From IMG/VR virus record IMGVR_UViG_3300008339_000286, positions 1-32,248 of that record: DNA of 32,248 nucleotides. The stretch is one strand, 5' to 3'. Below are positions 1 through 5,694 of the stretch, one piece after another; the stretch's first letter is position 1; every line of letters begins with the position of its first letter. The translations under genes and the position numbers were made by a program. The DNA is from a virus. A model generated the notes under the pieces. That model was not told the DNA's origin, searched no databases, and saw nothing but the letters and a program-made list of their open reading frames with translations.

Positions 1-14
1 AACTTTCGTGTCAT
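1..14 (-). other. Start of a very short frame running off the left edge
   Basis: An ATG at 14-12 overlaps the stop codon of the RusA gene as ATGA, the same junction used between many genes here. The frame runs off the window after four codons. If the two window ends are joined, it continues for 16 codons in total and ends in a TGA that overlaps the start of the terminase small subunit gene. It may be a coupling peptide rather than a functional protein. The reading across the junction is inference. Confidence 0.25.
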
Positions 15-370
15 GCCGTATCACCTTTCGTATCTATGGTTACTTTTACCATCCCCCGAACTTCCGGGCGGATCGCAATTGTTAATGTAAACCTTTTATC
101 GTTAACTTTCAAGCCATCCGCAACACCATCTAAACCCGCCTTAAATGCCGCCAGGCAGTTATCCAGGTCATAAGCCCGTTTACTAGGCGGGAAGAACTCG
201 ATTACCAGGTGAATTGCCCCTTCTTGCGGTAGGGTTGGATTGCCTACGGTTTCTTTAGTCAATGCCCAACAAGCCATGCGGTACCGTTTCTTGGCTTCTG
301 CGACCCGCGCCCAATGATGCCTGGCGTTAGGGCGGCACTCAGCCGGGAACCAGGGAAGGTTAATAATCAT
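11..370 (-). CDS. rusA: RusA-family Holliday junction resolvase
   Basis: RusA-type endonucleases cut Holliday junctions and resolve branched DNA made during phage recombination and replication. The 119-residue length is normal for the family. The hallmark block is visible at about residues 67-91: Asp68, Asp70 and Asn71, followed by Lys77, Asp81, Asp85 and the Asn-Asp pair at 90-91, which are the acidic and basic residues expected of the active site. The start ATG overlaps the stop of the HNH gene as ATGA. It is the last gene of the leftward early cluster in this window and probably lies just upstream of the terminase genes if the genome is circular, a common place for junction-resolving enzymes that clean DNA before packaging. 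Confidence 0.93.
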   Translation of the reverse strand: MIINLPWFPAECRPNARHHWARVAEAKKRYRMACWALTKETVGNPTLPQEGAIHLVIEFFPPSKRAYDLDNCLAAFKAGLDGVADGLKVNDKRFTLTIAIRPEVRGMVKVTIDTKGDTA

Positions 371-624
371 TTCAGTAACTTTTCTATCGTGTCATTTAAT
401 ACGGTCAGTTCATCCTTTTTAAGAACATTCCATATACGGCGTTGCCCATGTATGCCATTGTGCGAACCTCGATGGCAATCCTGGCATAACGGGATGCAAA
501 TGTATTGCAGGTGTTGTTCAATGTGATGCGCTTCAATATCGCCTACGCGCCCGCAAACTCCGCATGGGAGTTGCTTAACGGCGGCGAGATGCTGGTTTTG
601 TTTTGGTGTTAATTTGTTGTTCAT
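367..624 (-). CDS. HNH nuclease-like zinc protein
   Basis: This 85-residue protein has the treble-clef pattern of small HNH proteins: Cys21 and Cys24, the His-His pair at 33-34, Cys47 and Cys50, and following histidines at 51, 55 and 59. It resembles the HNH core of phage recombination-associated nucleases such as the Ref type, though I cannot assign it to that family firmly. The frame stays open to 849, but the upstream part lies wholly within the Cys-rich gene at 575-865 and does not look protein-like. I therefore choose the ATG at 624, with a GGGG ribosome binding site about 8 bases upstream; the ATG at 630 is also possible. It overlaps RusA by ATGA. Confidence 0.75.
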   Translation of the reverse strand: MNNKLTPKQNQHLAAVKQLPCGVCGRVGDIEAHHIEQHLQYICIPLCQDCHRGSHNGIHGQRRIWNVLKKDELTVLNDTIEKLLK

Positions 625-865
625 AAACATACCCCATTCCGTTTGGGTTCGTAACGGCGGCTTTGCGTTTACAAACTCGTTCACAATCACAATGCTTGCC
701 TTCTTGCCACCCAGTAAATTCGCCATATCGCAAACGATAATATTCCACCAATACTTTACGAAGATACTTGCAGGGTTCGGATTGGATGAAACGGGTACGG
801 CAACTCTCACATTTGAAGTTGTACGATCCGGATGGTTGCGGCTTTTCACAATCAGCGCAACTCAT
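575..865 (-). CDS. Small Cys-rich, probably zinc-binding protein
   Basis: This 96-residue protein carries eight cysteines arranged partly in pairs: Cys3 and Cys6, Cys19 and Cys22, Cys32, then Cys59, Cys61 and Cys65. The first two CxxC pairs look like a zinc ribbon. The middle, about 33-50, is a basic amphipathic stretch rich in Tyr, Arg and Leu. I do not recognise a named family. Its start overlaps the stop of the replication protein as ATGA, and its last 50 bases overlap the HNH gene start, so it is translated within the same leftward message. A nucleic-acid-binding accessory role in replication or recombination is inferred from the zinc pattern and the neighbours. Confidence 0.65.
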   Translation of the reverse strand: MSCADCEKPQPSGSYNFKCESCRTRFIQSEPCKYLRKVLVEYYRLRYGEFTGWQEGKHCDCERVCKRKAAVTNPNGMGYVYEQQINTKTKPASRRR

Positions 866-1266
866 GCTGATTTAATGTTAACAACATTCGATGTTGCGCG
901 TAATACCGCTTCTTTGAACATATACGGTTGTTCAAAATCTGATTCGTAAATGCCCAACTCCGCGCCCTTTGCGGTAATTCCTTGCCAGGTTTCGCGCCAA
1001 TCCTTACCGGCAACAACTCCTGGAATGGTTACTTGAACTTCATCTGCCCACCTTTCAGCCCGTAACCAGGTTGCGGGGTACGGTATGTAGGCATGGTTAT
1101 CTTTAGTCCATTGATCCGTTTTGCATTGAACGGCAATGGCTTGCAGGATTTCATTTAGTCCTGGGCGAATCTTTTTGGTTTGCAACCAGGCTTTACGGGC
1201 ATCGCCCTTTGCGACCTTACGCGGATAGGCTTTGTAAAATATTTCAAATTCTTGTTCGTCTGTCAT
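862..1266 (-). CDS. Replication protein, DnaT/phage O C-terminal-like
   Basis: The N-terminal segment, about residues 5-30, has the phage replication signature: aromatic residues followed by an AYPRK core and a basic helix ending in a Trp. A second block near residues 58-75 has the pattern IPYPATWL followed by an aromatic-rich RW. Both occur together in the C-terminal parts of phage replication initiation proteins related to DnaT and lambda O/gp18 types, which help load the host DnaB helicase. At 134 residues it lacks the usual N-terminal winged-helix domain, so it is a minimal form. The start has a GATAAGAC sequence upstream. No phage polymerase or helicase is seen, so host replisome recruitment is the expected role. 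Confidence 0.72.
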   Translation of the reverse strand: MTDEQEFEIFYKAYPRKVAKGDARKAWLQTKKIRPGLNEILQAIAVQCKTDQWTKDNHAYIPYPATWLRAERWADEVQVTIPGVVAGKDWRETWQGITAKGAELGIYESDFEQPYMFKEAVLRATSNVVNIKSA

Positions 1267-1277
1267 GTCTTATCGTG

Positions 1278-1481
1278 TTAAAAAAATGATTCGGCTTTTA
1301 TTCCTTTTGACCTTAATATGCGTTTTGCTTTCGCTAGGGCTTTGCGTTCTTCTGCTAGTATGGTTGTTTTACTAACACCCAATACCGCGCCCACATCCTC
1401 TGCACTCATATTAAAACCGCTTGGGCGTTCTTGATTTGTTTCTGTTTCCAATGTTGTTAGTTTGCATTTTTTTAATGTCAT
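1278..1481 (-). CDS. Small HTH protein, sigma-70 region 4-like
   Basis: A 67-residue protein whose central part, about residues 25-60, reads as a helix-turn-helix: an acidic first helix, then a GVSKTT turn into the recognition helix, followed by a basic helix of Ala, Lys and Arg. The pattern is close to region 4 of sigma factors, where Gly-Val-Ser leads to the -35-binding helix. It is too short to be a full sigma factor. It may be a transcription regulator or a sigma-domain mimic. Its ATG overlaps the stop of the nuclease-like gene as ATGA. It is the only clear DNA-binding regulator candidate in the window. Confidence 0.7.
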   Translation of the reverse strand: MTLKKCKLTTLETETNQERPSGFNMSAEDVGAVLGVSKTTILAEERKALAKAKRILRSKGIKAESFF

Positions 1482-1921
1482 AAATTTTCATGCCCGATAT
1501 GAATGTTTATTAAGTTATAAACAAAATCATAAGCGGTATATTCCAACTCTGCAATTTGATGCCAAATACCATTGTGCCGATACTCAGTAACAATTGAGTT
1601 GGCAACATCAATATCACCAACTGCGTGATGGCTTACAACAATTAGGTATGAATGTTTATTGTTATCGGGATTGTGAACCGCATCGGTTAAGCGTTCCAAC
1701 GCGGCCTTCTGCGCGCCCTGCAATGGTGAATCACCATGCTTAGTTTCAATGAAGATAAAAAGTTTATTGTGGATTTCAATAAATCCATCAACATCCATCG
1801 GGCGAATTTTCCCGAATTTAATTCCGGTCAGTATGTTGAAGTTGCGTACTAATGATTCGTTGCGGTAATGCGGATTAGGCATTGGCATTTTTAATACGGA
1901 ACCCATTGCATAATTTTCCAT
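1478..1921 (-). CDS. PD-(D/E)XK-like nuclease
   Basis: The 147-residue protein contains a restriction-nuclease-like core: Asp43 and Asp45, a beta hairpin, then Glu59-Thr-Lys61 (the ExK element), and a downstream helix with Gln71 in a GAQKAAL context. This order (D, ExK, Q) is typical of PD-(D/E)XK and VRR-NUC-type nucleases. Target and role are not visible; phage examples act in replication or recombination. The ATG at 1921 lies inside the preceding small gene, and a second in-frame ATG at 1906 is possible; neither has a strong ribosome binding site, so translation is probably coupled to the upstream gene. Its end overlaps the HTH gene by ATGA. Confidence 0.65.
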   Translation of the reverse strand: MENYAMGSVLKMPMPNPHYRNESLVRNFNILTGIKFGKIRPMDVDGFIEIHNKLFIFIETKHGDSPLQGAQKAALERLTDAVHNPDNNKHSYLIVVSHHAVGDIDVANSIVTEYRHNGIWHQIAELEYTAYDFVYNLINIHIGHENL

Positions 1922-2054
1922 CTGTTATCGTTTCGTGTAGGTTGCAATACTCAAATACTCCAACTAACTGAAAATGTTTACATACTGAACAATTGGGCAA
2001 TCTAAAAAAGGTTGCAAATTGTTCTGATACAAAATCAATTTTGGCTTCAGTCAT
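1875..2054 (-). CDS. Overlooked 59-residue Cys-rich protein
   Basis: An ATG at 2054 follows a strong GAAAGGGG site six bases upstream. The frame runs 59 codons to a TAA at 1875-1877. The protein has Cys22 and Cys25 as CxxC, His27, then Cys37 and His40 as CxxH, and Cys49, consistent with a single zinc site. It falls just under a 60-residue cut-off, so it is easily missed. Its last 47 bases overlap the start of the nuclease-like gene. No family is recognised. The ribosome binding site, the paired Cys/His ligands and the way it fills an otherwise empty gap support it as a real gene. Confidence 0.7.
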   Translation of the reverse strand: MTEAKIDFVSEQFATFFRLPNCSVCKHFQLVGVFEYCNLHETITDGKLCNGFRIKNANA

Positions 2055-2110
2055 AACAAACCCCTTTCAAAGTTTGTTTACACCCGCAAACGATAACATC
2101 CGTTAACGAT

Positions 2111-2353
2111 TTAGGCAACTACCCATTCGGCGGTTCCAATCGGATTTCCCAATTCTTCCCAGGTTGCCCGGTAATACGCTTGCCCACCTGGTTGTTCATC
2201 TTTTCCCAGGGCTTGAACATATCCTTGCGCCCCCCAGGGTTTGATTTCAGTTACCACAAAGAAGCAACCCGCAAACATTCGGTTCCGGCAAGTTTCGGGA
2301 TTCAGTTGAATCACATCGTTAATTTCAATGTTCATGGTGTCTTGTTTTGTCAT
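2111..2353 (-). CDS. Conserved small phage protein, function unknown
   Basis: An 80-residue protein containing an LNPETC motif, an aromatic FAGCFFVVTE stretch, then WGAQGYVQ and AYYRATWEEL. I recognise this combination from many phage genomes, where it is annotated only as hypothetical. It looks like a small all-beta domain. The frame extends upstream to a GTG at 2380, but the ATG at 2353 is better: a GGGAAA sequence precedes it, and a promoter-like element at 2394-2421 would place the transcript start near 2387. It is the first gene of the leftward early unit. Function is not known. Confidence 0.75.
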   Translation of the reverse strand: MTKQDTMNIEINDVIQLNPETCRNRMFAGCFFVVTEIKPWGAQGYVQALGKDEQPGGQAYYRATWEELGNPIGTAEWVVA

Positions 2354-2393
2354 GTTAAAAATTTCCCGTTTTTTGAACACATTGATTGCCTTA

Positions 2394-2421
2394 TGTATAG
2401 GTATTCAATAATTTCACCCAA
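2394..2421 (-). promoter_or_regulatory. Candidate sigma-70 promoter for the leftward unit
   Basis: On the leftward strand TTGGGT (2421-2416) is followed after 16 bases by TATACA (2399-2394). The first gene start, the ATG at 2353, would lie about 34 bases downstream of the predicted transcript start. The match to consensus is moderate and the assignment rests on position and spacing. Confidence 0.35.
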
Positions 2422-2430
2422 ACGCCCCCC

Positions 2431-2851
2431 TACCCCCAAGGGGTAAGAAAGCAGGATGGCTTCACCCGGAAAAATTCCGACCTTCGCATGGAATGGATTG
2501 GATACCATTTCCCCCCGGCTTGAAGGTTCACGCCCGCCGCAGGAATGTAGGATTTGCACCTGGTCAACAAAAGTTGCCTACCTGTACCCTTTTCTACCAC
2601 GCAACCGGGTTAGGTTCTTACTGTCGGATGGTGTCCGGCAACGGCACAAAAGAAAAACCCCAATCGCTTTGGTGGGCTAGTCCTTTGGCAAGGCAACCTT
2701 GGGATAAGTGCGCAATAGGTTGGACAACCGACCCAAAACACCAATTCCAAGGTCTTACAAGCCCACCGAAACAATCGGGGTATGTTGTCCATTTTATGCG
2801 TTTCCAACAGTTGCCACACCGTTAGCCCTTTCATTATCTACCAGTTGTGGT
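2431..2851 (-). ncRNA. Candidate structured non-coding RNA and/or replication origin
   Basis: The stretch 2354-2998 has no convincing gene: frames are open by chance on both strands but lack suitable start signals and codon choice. It holds many paired segments. Local hairpins are TACCCC/GGGGTA at 2431-2445, CGGAA/TTCCG at 2466-2478, CAGG(aatg)TAGG with CCTACCTG at 2540-2584 enclosing CAAC-AAAA-GTTG. A nested series follows: ACCAC(gc)AAC 2596-2605 with GTTGTGGT 2844-2851; GGGTTAG 2607-2613 with TTAGCCC 2822-2828 (two wobbles); GGTGT(cc)GGCAAC 2630-2642 with GTTGCCACACC 2810-2820; and the 2657-2678/2760-2781 arms. Three 60-base lines counted by eye are 50-53% G+C. Strand is uncertain: three of four mismatches in the long arms become G-U pairs on the leftward strand, and a TTTTTCTTTT run follows the arm on that strand. 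Other pairs favour the rightward strand. Confidence 0.4.
2657..2781. repeat. Long imperfect inverted repeat
   Basis: Arms at 2657-2678 and 2760-2781 pair over 22 positions with four mismatches, including uninterrupted blocks ACCCC/GGGGT and GGTGGGCT/AGCCCACC. The 81-base interior can form GGTTGG-acaa-CCGACC (2718-2731) and a pairing of ACCTTGG (2696-2702) with CCAAGGT (2747-2753). It forms the core of the larger paired region. Confidence 0.75.
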
Positions 2852-2866
2852 TTTTAGGTCAACACC

Positions 2867-2890
2867 CCCTAAATCTAGGGATTTACCCTA
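2867..2890. promoter_or_regulatory. Operator-like palindrome
   Basis: TAAATC (2870-2875) and GATTTA (2880-2885) form a perfect 6-base inverted repeat with a 4-base spacer. It is interleaved with CCCTA (2867-2871), TAGGG (2876-2880) and CCCTA (2886-2890), which allow two alternative hairpins. The position about 30 bases upstream of the rightward promoter-like sequence suggests a regulator site. The small HTH protein at 1278-1481 is the only visible candidate to bind it, which is inference. Confidence 0.35.
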
Positions 2891-2917
2891 GGTATGCAAA
2901 AAAAGTTAACAAATCTA

Positions 2918-2946
2918 TTGCAACCGTTAACAATCCCTGTCATAGT
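2918..2946 (+). promoter_or_regulatory. Candidate rightward early promoter
   Basis: TTGCAA (2918-2923) and CATAGT (2941-2946) are separated by exactly 17 bases. A GTTAACAA sequence sits in the spacer (2926-2933) and a copy lies 21 bases upstream (2905-2912), two helical turns away, suggesting paired protein-binding sites. A transcript starting near 2953 would have a leader of about 46 bases before the first gene. Confidence 0.4.
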
Positions 2947-2998
2947 TACGGTACGGTCAAACACTTTCAAGACCGGATGAAAAACAGAAAGGTACAAG

Positions 2999-3526
2999 AT
3001 GAAACAAAACAACATCGCAATCGCAGTTGAACCCATCAAGCAAGCAAGCATTGATGCCGCAGTTGAAGCAACTCGCGAAGTAATCGCCGCTTACAAACAA
3101 AAATTGGAAGCCGCTAATTGGGATTTGAATGTTGCATTTCCACGCCCAAGCATTAATACATCACGCGCAACATATATGGCACAAAAATCGCGCCATGATT
3201 TTGCCCGTTCGTTAGTTACACCGGTTGGTTTCCCACGCCGTAGTGAACCTTACCTTGTTACCTGGTGTGAAGAAGGTGTTGCCCACGCACTAGATCAAGC
3301 CGCTAAAGATGCCGCACTCCAATACGAAGCGTATGTTTACAAGTTAGTTAAAAAGGTTGGCGATTGTGATGATGCAAAAATGGGCTTCAACAATGGCGTT
3401 TGGTTTGATTCAAACCTAGTTGTAACTAAGGGCGAAACCAAACAAGTATGGAATACTAAGTGCATTGTTAACCGTTCGGTTTACGGCAAAGTATTCAACC
3501 AGTTCCCAACAAGATTACGCAAATAA
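2999..3526 (+). CDS. Phage protein of unknown function (175 aa)
   Basis: First gene of the rightward unit, with a clear AAAGG ribosome binding site eight bases before the ATG. The N-terminal third, residues 8-38, is a charged Ala-rich helix. The rest is mixed, with several aromatic residues and a basic C-terminus; a DCDDAKMGFNNG segment lies near residues 122-133. There is no signal peptide or membrane segment. I do not recognise a family. Codon use matches the surrounding phage genes. Being first behind an early promoter and upstream of the recombination genes suggests an early function, perhaps host takeover or regulation, but nothing in the sequence shows this directly. Confidence 0.8.
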   Translation: MKQNNIAIAVEPIKQASIDAAVEATREVIAAYKQKLEAANWDLNVAFPRPSINTSRATYMAQKSRHDFARSLVTPVGFPRRSEPYLVTWCEEGVAHALDQAAKDAALQYEAYVYKLVKKVGDCDDAKMGFNNGVWFDSNLVVTKGETKQVWNTKCIVNRSVYGKVFNQFPTRLRK

Positions 3527-3531
3527 ACGCC

Positions 3532-3546
3532 GGGGGCTATGCCCCT
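3532..3546 (+). terminator. GC hairpin after the first rightward gene
   Basis: GGGGC (3533-3537) and GCCCC (3541-3545) form a stem with a TAT loop, eight bases after the stop codon. Downstream is CTGGTTCATCTTTTGA, with a late and weak T-run. It is more likely a partial attenuator or a message-stabilising hairpin than a full terminator. Confidence 0.4.
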
Positions 3547-3587
3547 GGTTCATCTTTTGATATTGTTAACAGATAGGATAAGAAACG

Positions 3588-3824
3588 ATGGAAGCACTTA
3601 AAAAAATTATGGTACCCCTGGTTTACTGCGATTACATTGCATCGGTAATCAAACGCGGGTTAACCAATGAATCTTTGCAAGGCGGTTCGCTGATTGCAGG
3701 ATGCGGCGCGGTTCGATCTGATCTCGATCATACGGGCGCGTTTGTTTCAACCACAAAGTACATCAATGTTGCAGATACCAACGGCAGGTTATACGAAATC
3801 ACAATACAAGAGGTTACTAAATGA
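3588..3824 (+). CDS. Small protein of unknown function (78 aa)
   Basis: The ATG follows AGGATAAGAAACG, giving an acceptable ribosome binding site. The protein starts with a hydrophobic/basic helix and continues as a likely small beta domain with two cysteines (14 and 39). No family is recognised. Its stop overlaps the next small gene as ATGA, showing that it belongs to a coupled group. Located between the first early gene and the recombination cassette. Confidence 0.65.
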   Translation: MEALKKIMVPLVYCDYIASVIKRGLTNESLQGGSLIAGCGAVRSDLDHTGAFVSTTKYINVADTNGRLYEITIQEVTK

Positions 3825-3985
3825 AAAATCAAAACTTAGTTAAGCGCGATTACGCAGATAAAGAAAAGCAAAAGTTATTTAAGGATGTGTACACACGCAC
3901 TCCATATAGGCAAGAATCCCTTGCCGAAAAGATCATTGGCGGCGTTGCGTTTGTCGCTTTTGTAGTTGCAGTTGTCTTTATTTGA
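3821..3985 (+). CDS. Overlooked 54-residue single-span membrane protein
   Basis: The ATG at 3821 overlaps the preceding stop as ATGA. The frame gives 54 residues: a highly charged N-terminal part of about 36 residues rich in Lys, Asp and Gln, then a C-terminal hydrophobic span of about 16 residues (Gly, Val, Ala and Phe) ending in VVFI. This topology fits a tail-anchored inner-membrane protein with its charged part in the cytoplasm. It is below a 60-residue cut-off. Its stop is followed directly by the AAAGGG site of the next gene. The function is unknown; early phage membrane peptides often affect host envelope or superinfection, which is only a possibility here. Confidence 0.6.
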   Translation: MKNQNLVKRDYADKEKQKLFKDVYTRTPYRQESLAEKIIGGVAFVAFVVAVVFI

Positions 3986-3995
3986 AAGGGAAACC

Positions 3996-4211
3996 ATGAA
4001 CACCGAAGTTAACAATCAAGAAACAAAACAACCGATTGATGTTTGGCATGAACAATTCCAGGCGTTAATGCAAGAAGCCCGGAACCAACAATTGTTTGCG
4101 CCTGATATTTTGTTTGTATTGCAACGCGCTTCAAACGAAATACAACATCAATTCAACTCAATTTTGTTTACTCACGAACACAAAACTAACCAGGATAAAG
4201 GCGAAGAATAA
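3996..4211 (+). CDS. Small acidic protein of unknown function (71 aa)
   Basis: The frame is open from 3966, but the ATG at 3996 has an ideal AAAGGG site at 3985-3990 and is chosen. The product is mostly helical and rich in Gln, Asn, Glu and His, without cysteines or membrane spans. Its TAA shares one base with the ATG of the Erf gene, so the two are probably translated together. No family is recognised. A helper of the annealing protein is conceivable from its position only. Confidence 0.65.
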   Translation: MNTEVNNQETKQPIDVWHEQFQALMQEARNQQLFAPDILFVLQRASNEIQHQFNSILFTHEHKTNQDKGEE

Positions 4212-4873
4212 TGCAAAAGATTGCTACTGCTTTAGTTGCCGCGCAAAAGGCGTTCGCGCCCGCGCTTAAAACGGCAACCAACCCTCACTACCGTACTAAG
4301 TACGCCGACCTTGCCGCCTGCGTTGAAGCGGTCATTGATGCGCTTAACGATAAGGGCATTGCCCTAATACAACGCACCCATGATTCCGATAACGGGGTTG
4401 CGGTTGAAACCTTATTTGTTCATGAATCAGGGGAAACCATTACCGGCGGCATCCTTCATGTGCCGGCACCCAAGCAAGACCCCCAGGGCTACGGTTCAGC
4501 ATTGACCTATGCGCGGCGTTATTCGTTGATGGCGGCTTGCGGGATTGCCCCCGAAGATGATGATGCCAACCTAGCAGTAAAAACGCGCCCTAGCGCGATT
4601 CCAAGGGTTGCCGGGGCATCGGTAACCAGGGAAAAGGATGGAAGTATTACGGCTACGCCTAACGCGCCTGGCGGCGAAGTTACGGTTACCCCATCCCAGG
4701 AAGAAATTGATAAGGCGGCGGGCATTATCAGGGCGTGTAAAACTTTGGTTAACCTGCAAGTGGAATGGCAGGGGTTACCAAAAGAAATTCAAAAGGCAAT
4801 CGTTGGCGTAAAGGATGAAGTTAAAGCGGCACTTGTTGCGGCGCAAAACAAACCCAAGGTTGCTAATGAATGA
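4211..4873 (+). CDS. erf: ERF-family single-strand annealing protein
   Basis: Erf proteins anneal complementary single strands and drive phage recombination, including repair and genome circularisation. The family core is complete: NPHYRTKYADLA at residues 24-35, a SGE block after a His near 71-75, the diagnostic QDPQGYGSALTYARRYSL at 89-106 and an acidic EDDDAN at 115-120. The C-terminal part, about 125-220, is a low-complexity linker and a helical tail typical of the family. It lies directly before a YqaJ exonuclease and SSB, so the three make a full exonuclease/annealase/SSB recombination module. Confidence 0.95.
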   Translation: MQKIATALVAAQKAFAPALKTATNPHYRTKYADLAACVEAVIDALNDKGIALIQRTHDSDNGVAVETLFVHESGETITGGILHVPAPKQDPQGYGSALTYARRYSLMAACGIAPEDDDANLAVKTRPSAIPRVAGASVTREKDGSITATPNAPGGEVTVTPSQEEIDKAAGIIRACKTLVNLQVEWQGLPKEIQKAIVGVKDEVKAALVAAQNKPKVANE

Positions 4874-5039
4874 AGTTACCCAGGCGGTTGATGATCGGAT
4901 TGATTACTTGAAAGCCAAGTATTCAAAAACGAATGGTGCCGAACGAATGGAATGGAAGGCAAGATTAAACGAAGCCAACCTTATTCGTGAAGCAATACTA
5001 CTTGCAATGAACAAACAAAAAGGAAACAACGATGCGTGA
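4866..5039 (+). CDS. Small helical protein between annealase and exonuclease
   Basis: The chosen ATG at 4866 lies seven bases before the Erf stop and has AAGG at 4856-4859 as a ribosome binding site. The frame is open upstream from 4815, but that part lies within erf. The 57-residue protein is almost all charged helix, with a Tyr-Leu-Lys-Ala segment near the start and a basic end. It overlaps the exonuclease gene by eight bases. I do not recognise a family. Conserved small genes in this position may help the recombination enzymes, but there is no direct evidence. Confidence 0.65.
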   Translation: MNEVTQAVDDRIDYLKAKYSKTNGAERMEWKARLNEANLIREAILLAMNKQKGNNDA

Positions 5040-5694
5040 TGCAAACCCATTTCAAAACAACGGTGCCTGGTTCAATGAACGCACCGGCAAACTAACGGCA
5101 TCCAGGATGGCGGCGGCAATGTCATTCTTGAAAGCCAAGAAGGATGAACCCGCCAGGGAATCATCCGAACGCCGCAAGTTGAAGATTGAGATACTTGCCG
5201 AAAGGTTAACGGGCAACATCGTTCCCAAATATGTAACTCAAGAAATGCAATGGGGCATTGAGAACGAACCGTTTGCAAAAGAAGCGTTTACCGCTAAGAC
5301 CGGGATGCAGATCACCGACCTGGGATTTGTAGAACATCCTTCAATTGACCTTTGCGGATGTTCACCCGATGGCTTGATTGAAGCCACGCATGAACTAATC
5401 GAAGTCAAATGCCCATCATCTGCCACCATGATTTCATGGTTGATTGAAGCCGCCCAGGATAAAGATTGGTTGCCCGAAGAATACAAACCACAAATGGCAT
5501 TGCAATCCGCTTGCATTGGCGGGGTGCCGGTTTGGTTTTGCGCCTTTGATCCACGCCTACCGGAAAAGAACCGGCTACTAATTCGTAAGTTCACGCCTAC
5601 AACGGAATACTTACAAGAGATTGAATCCAATGCCCAACGGTTCTTGGATGAAATTGAAGCAATGTTTGAACAATTAACTTTAGGGGTTGAATAA
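5032..5694 (+). CDS. YqaJ-family exonuclease (lambda Exo-like)
   Basis: YqaJ recombinases are PD-(D/E)XK exonucleases that resect double-stranded ends to give single strands for the annealing protein. The 220-residue protein shows the family blocks: TASRM at 22-26, MQWGIENEPFAKEAF at 72-86, SPDG at 111-114 with catalytic Asp113, then Glu124-Val-Lys126 as the ExK element, and the QMALQ helix at 154-158. All catalytic residues are present. It follows Erf in the same operon and shares its TAA with the first base of the SSB start codon. Confidence 0.94.
   Translation: MRDANPFQNNGAWFNERTGKLTASRMAAAMSFLKAKKDEPARESSERRKLKIEILAERLTGNIVPKYVTQEMQWGIENEPFAKEAFTAKTGMQITDLGFVEHPSIDLCGCSPDGLIEATHELIEVKCPSSATMISWLIEAAQDKDWLPEEYKPQMALQSACIGGVPVWFCAFDPRLPEKNRLLIRKFTPTTEYLQEIESNAQRFLDEIEAMFEQLTLGVE

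Noticed and set aside
625-849. N-terminal extension of the HNH gene to 849
   Set aside because: It lies entirely in another frame of the Cys-rich gene, lacks a ribosome binding site and has no protein-like pattern.
1278-1481. CI/Cro-type repressor indicating a temperate phage
   Set aside because: The fold pattern is closer to a sigma region 4 HTH, there is no partner repressor, and no integrase or attachment site was found.
2350-2559. Leftward open frame ending in ATGA on the conserved protein at 2353
   Set aside because: The overlap is attractive, and an internal ATG at 2508 has a G-run upstream, but only two bases away. Codons (GTC, GGA, GGG, AGG) are unlike the phage genes, and the frame covers the promoter-like element and hairpins.
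2540-2584. tRNA-like fold with a TGCAAAT loop
   Set aside because: The arm stems do not close, and no acceptor or anticodon stem of the right lengths exists around it.
2456-2825. Rightward open frames of 74 and 110 codons in the non-coding region
   Set aside because: They overlap each other and a leftward frame, use atypical codons, contain no recognisable domain, and end amid the paired segments.
2610-2834. Leftward 74-codon open frame
   Set aside because: No ribosome binding site, composition rich in Trp, Cys and Pro without pattern, and full overlap with the inverted repeats.
3532-3546. Full rho-independent terminator after the first rightward gene
   Set aside because: Stem is only five bases and the T-run is late and short; kept only as a weak hairpin.
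4519-4725. Leftward frames inside erf
   Set aside because: Shadows of a strongly supported gene, with no start signals.
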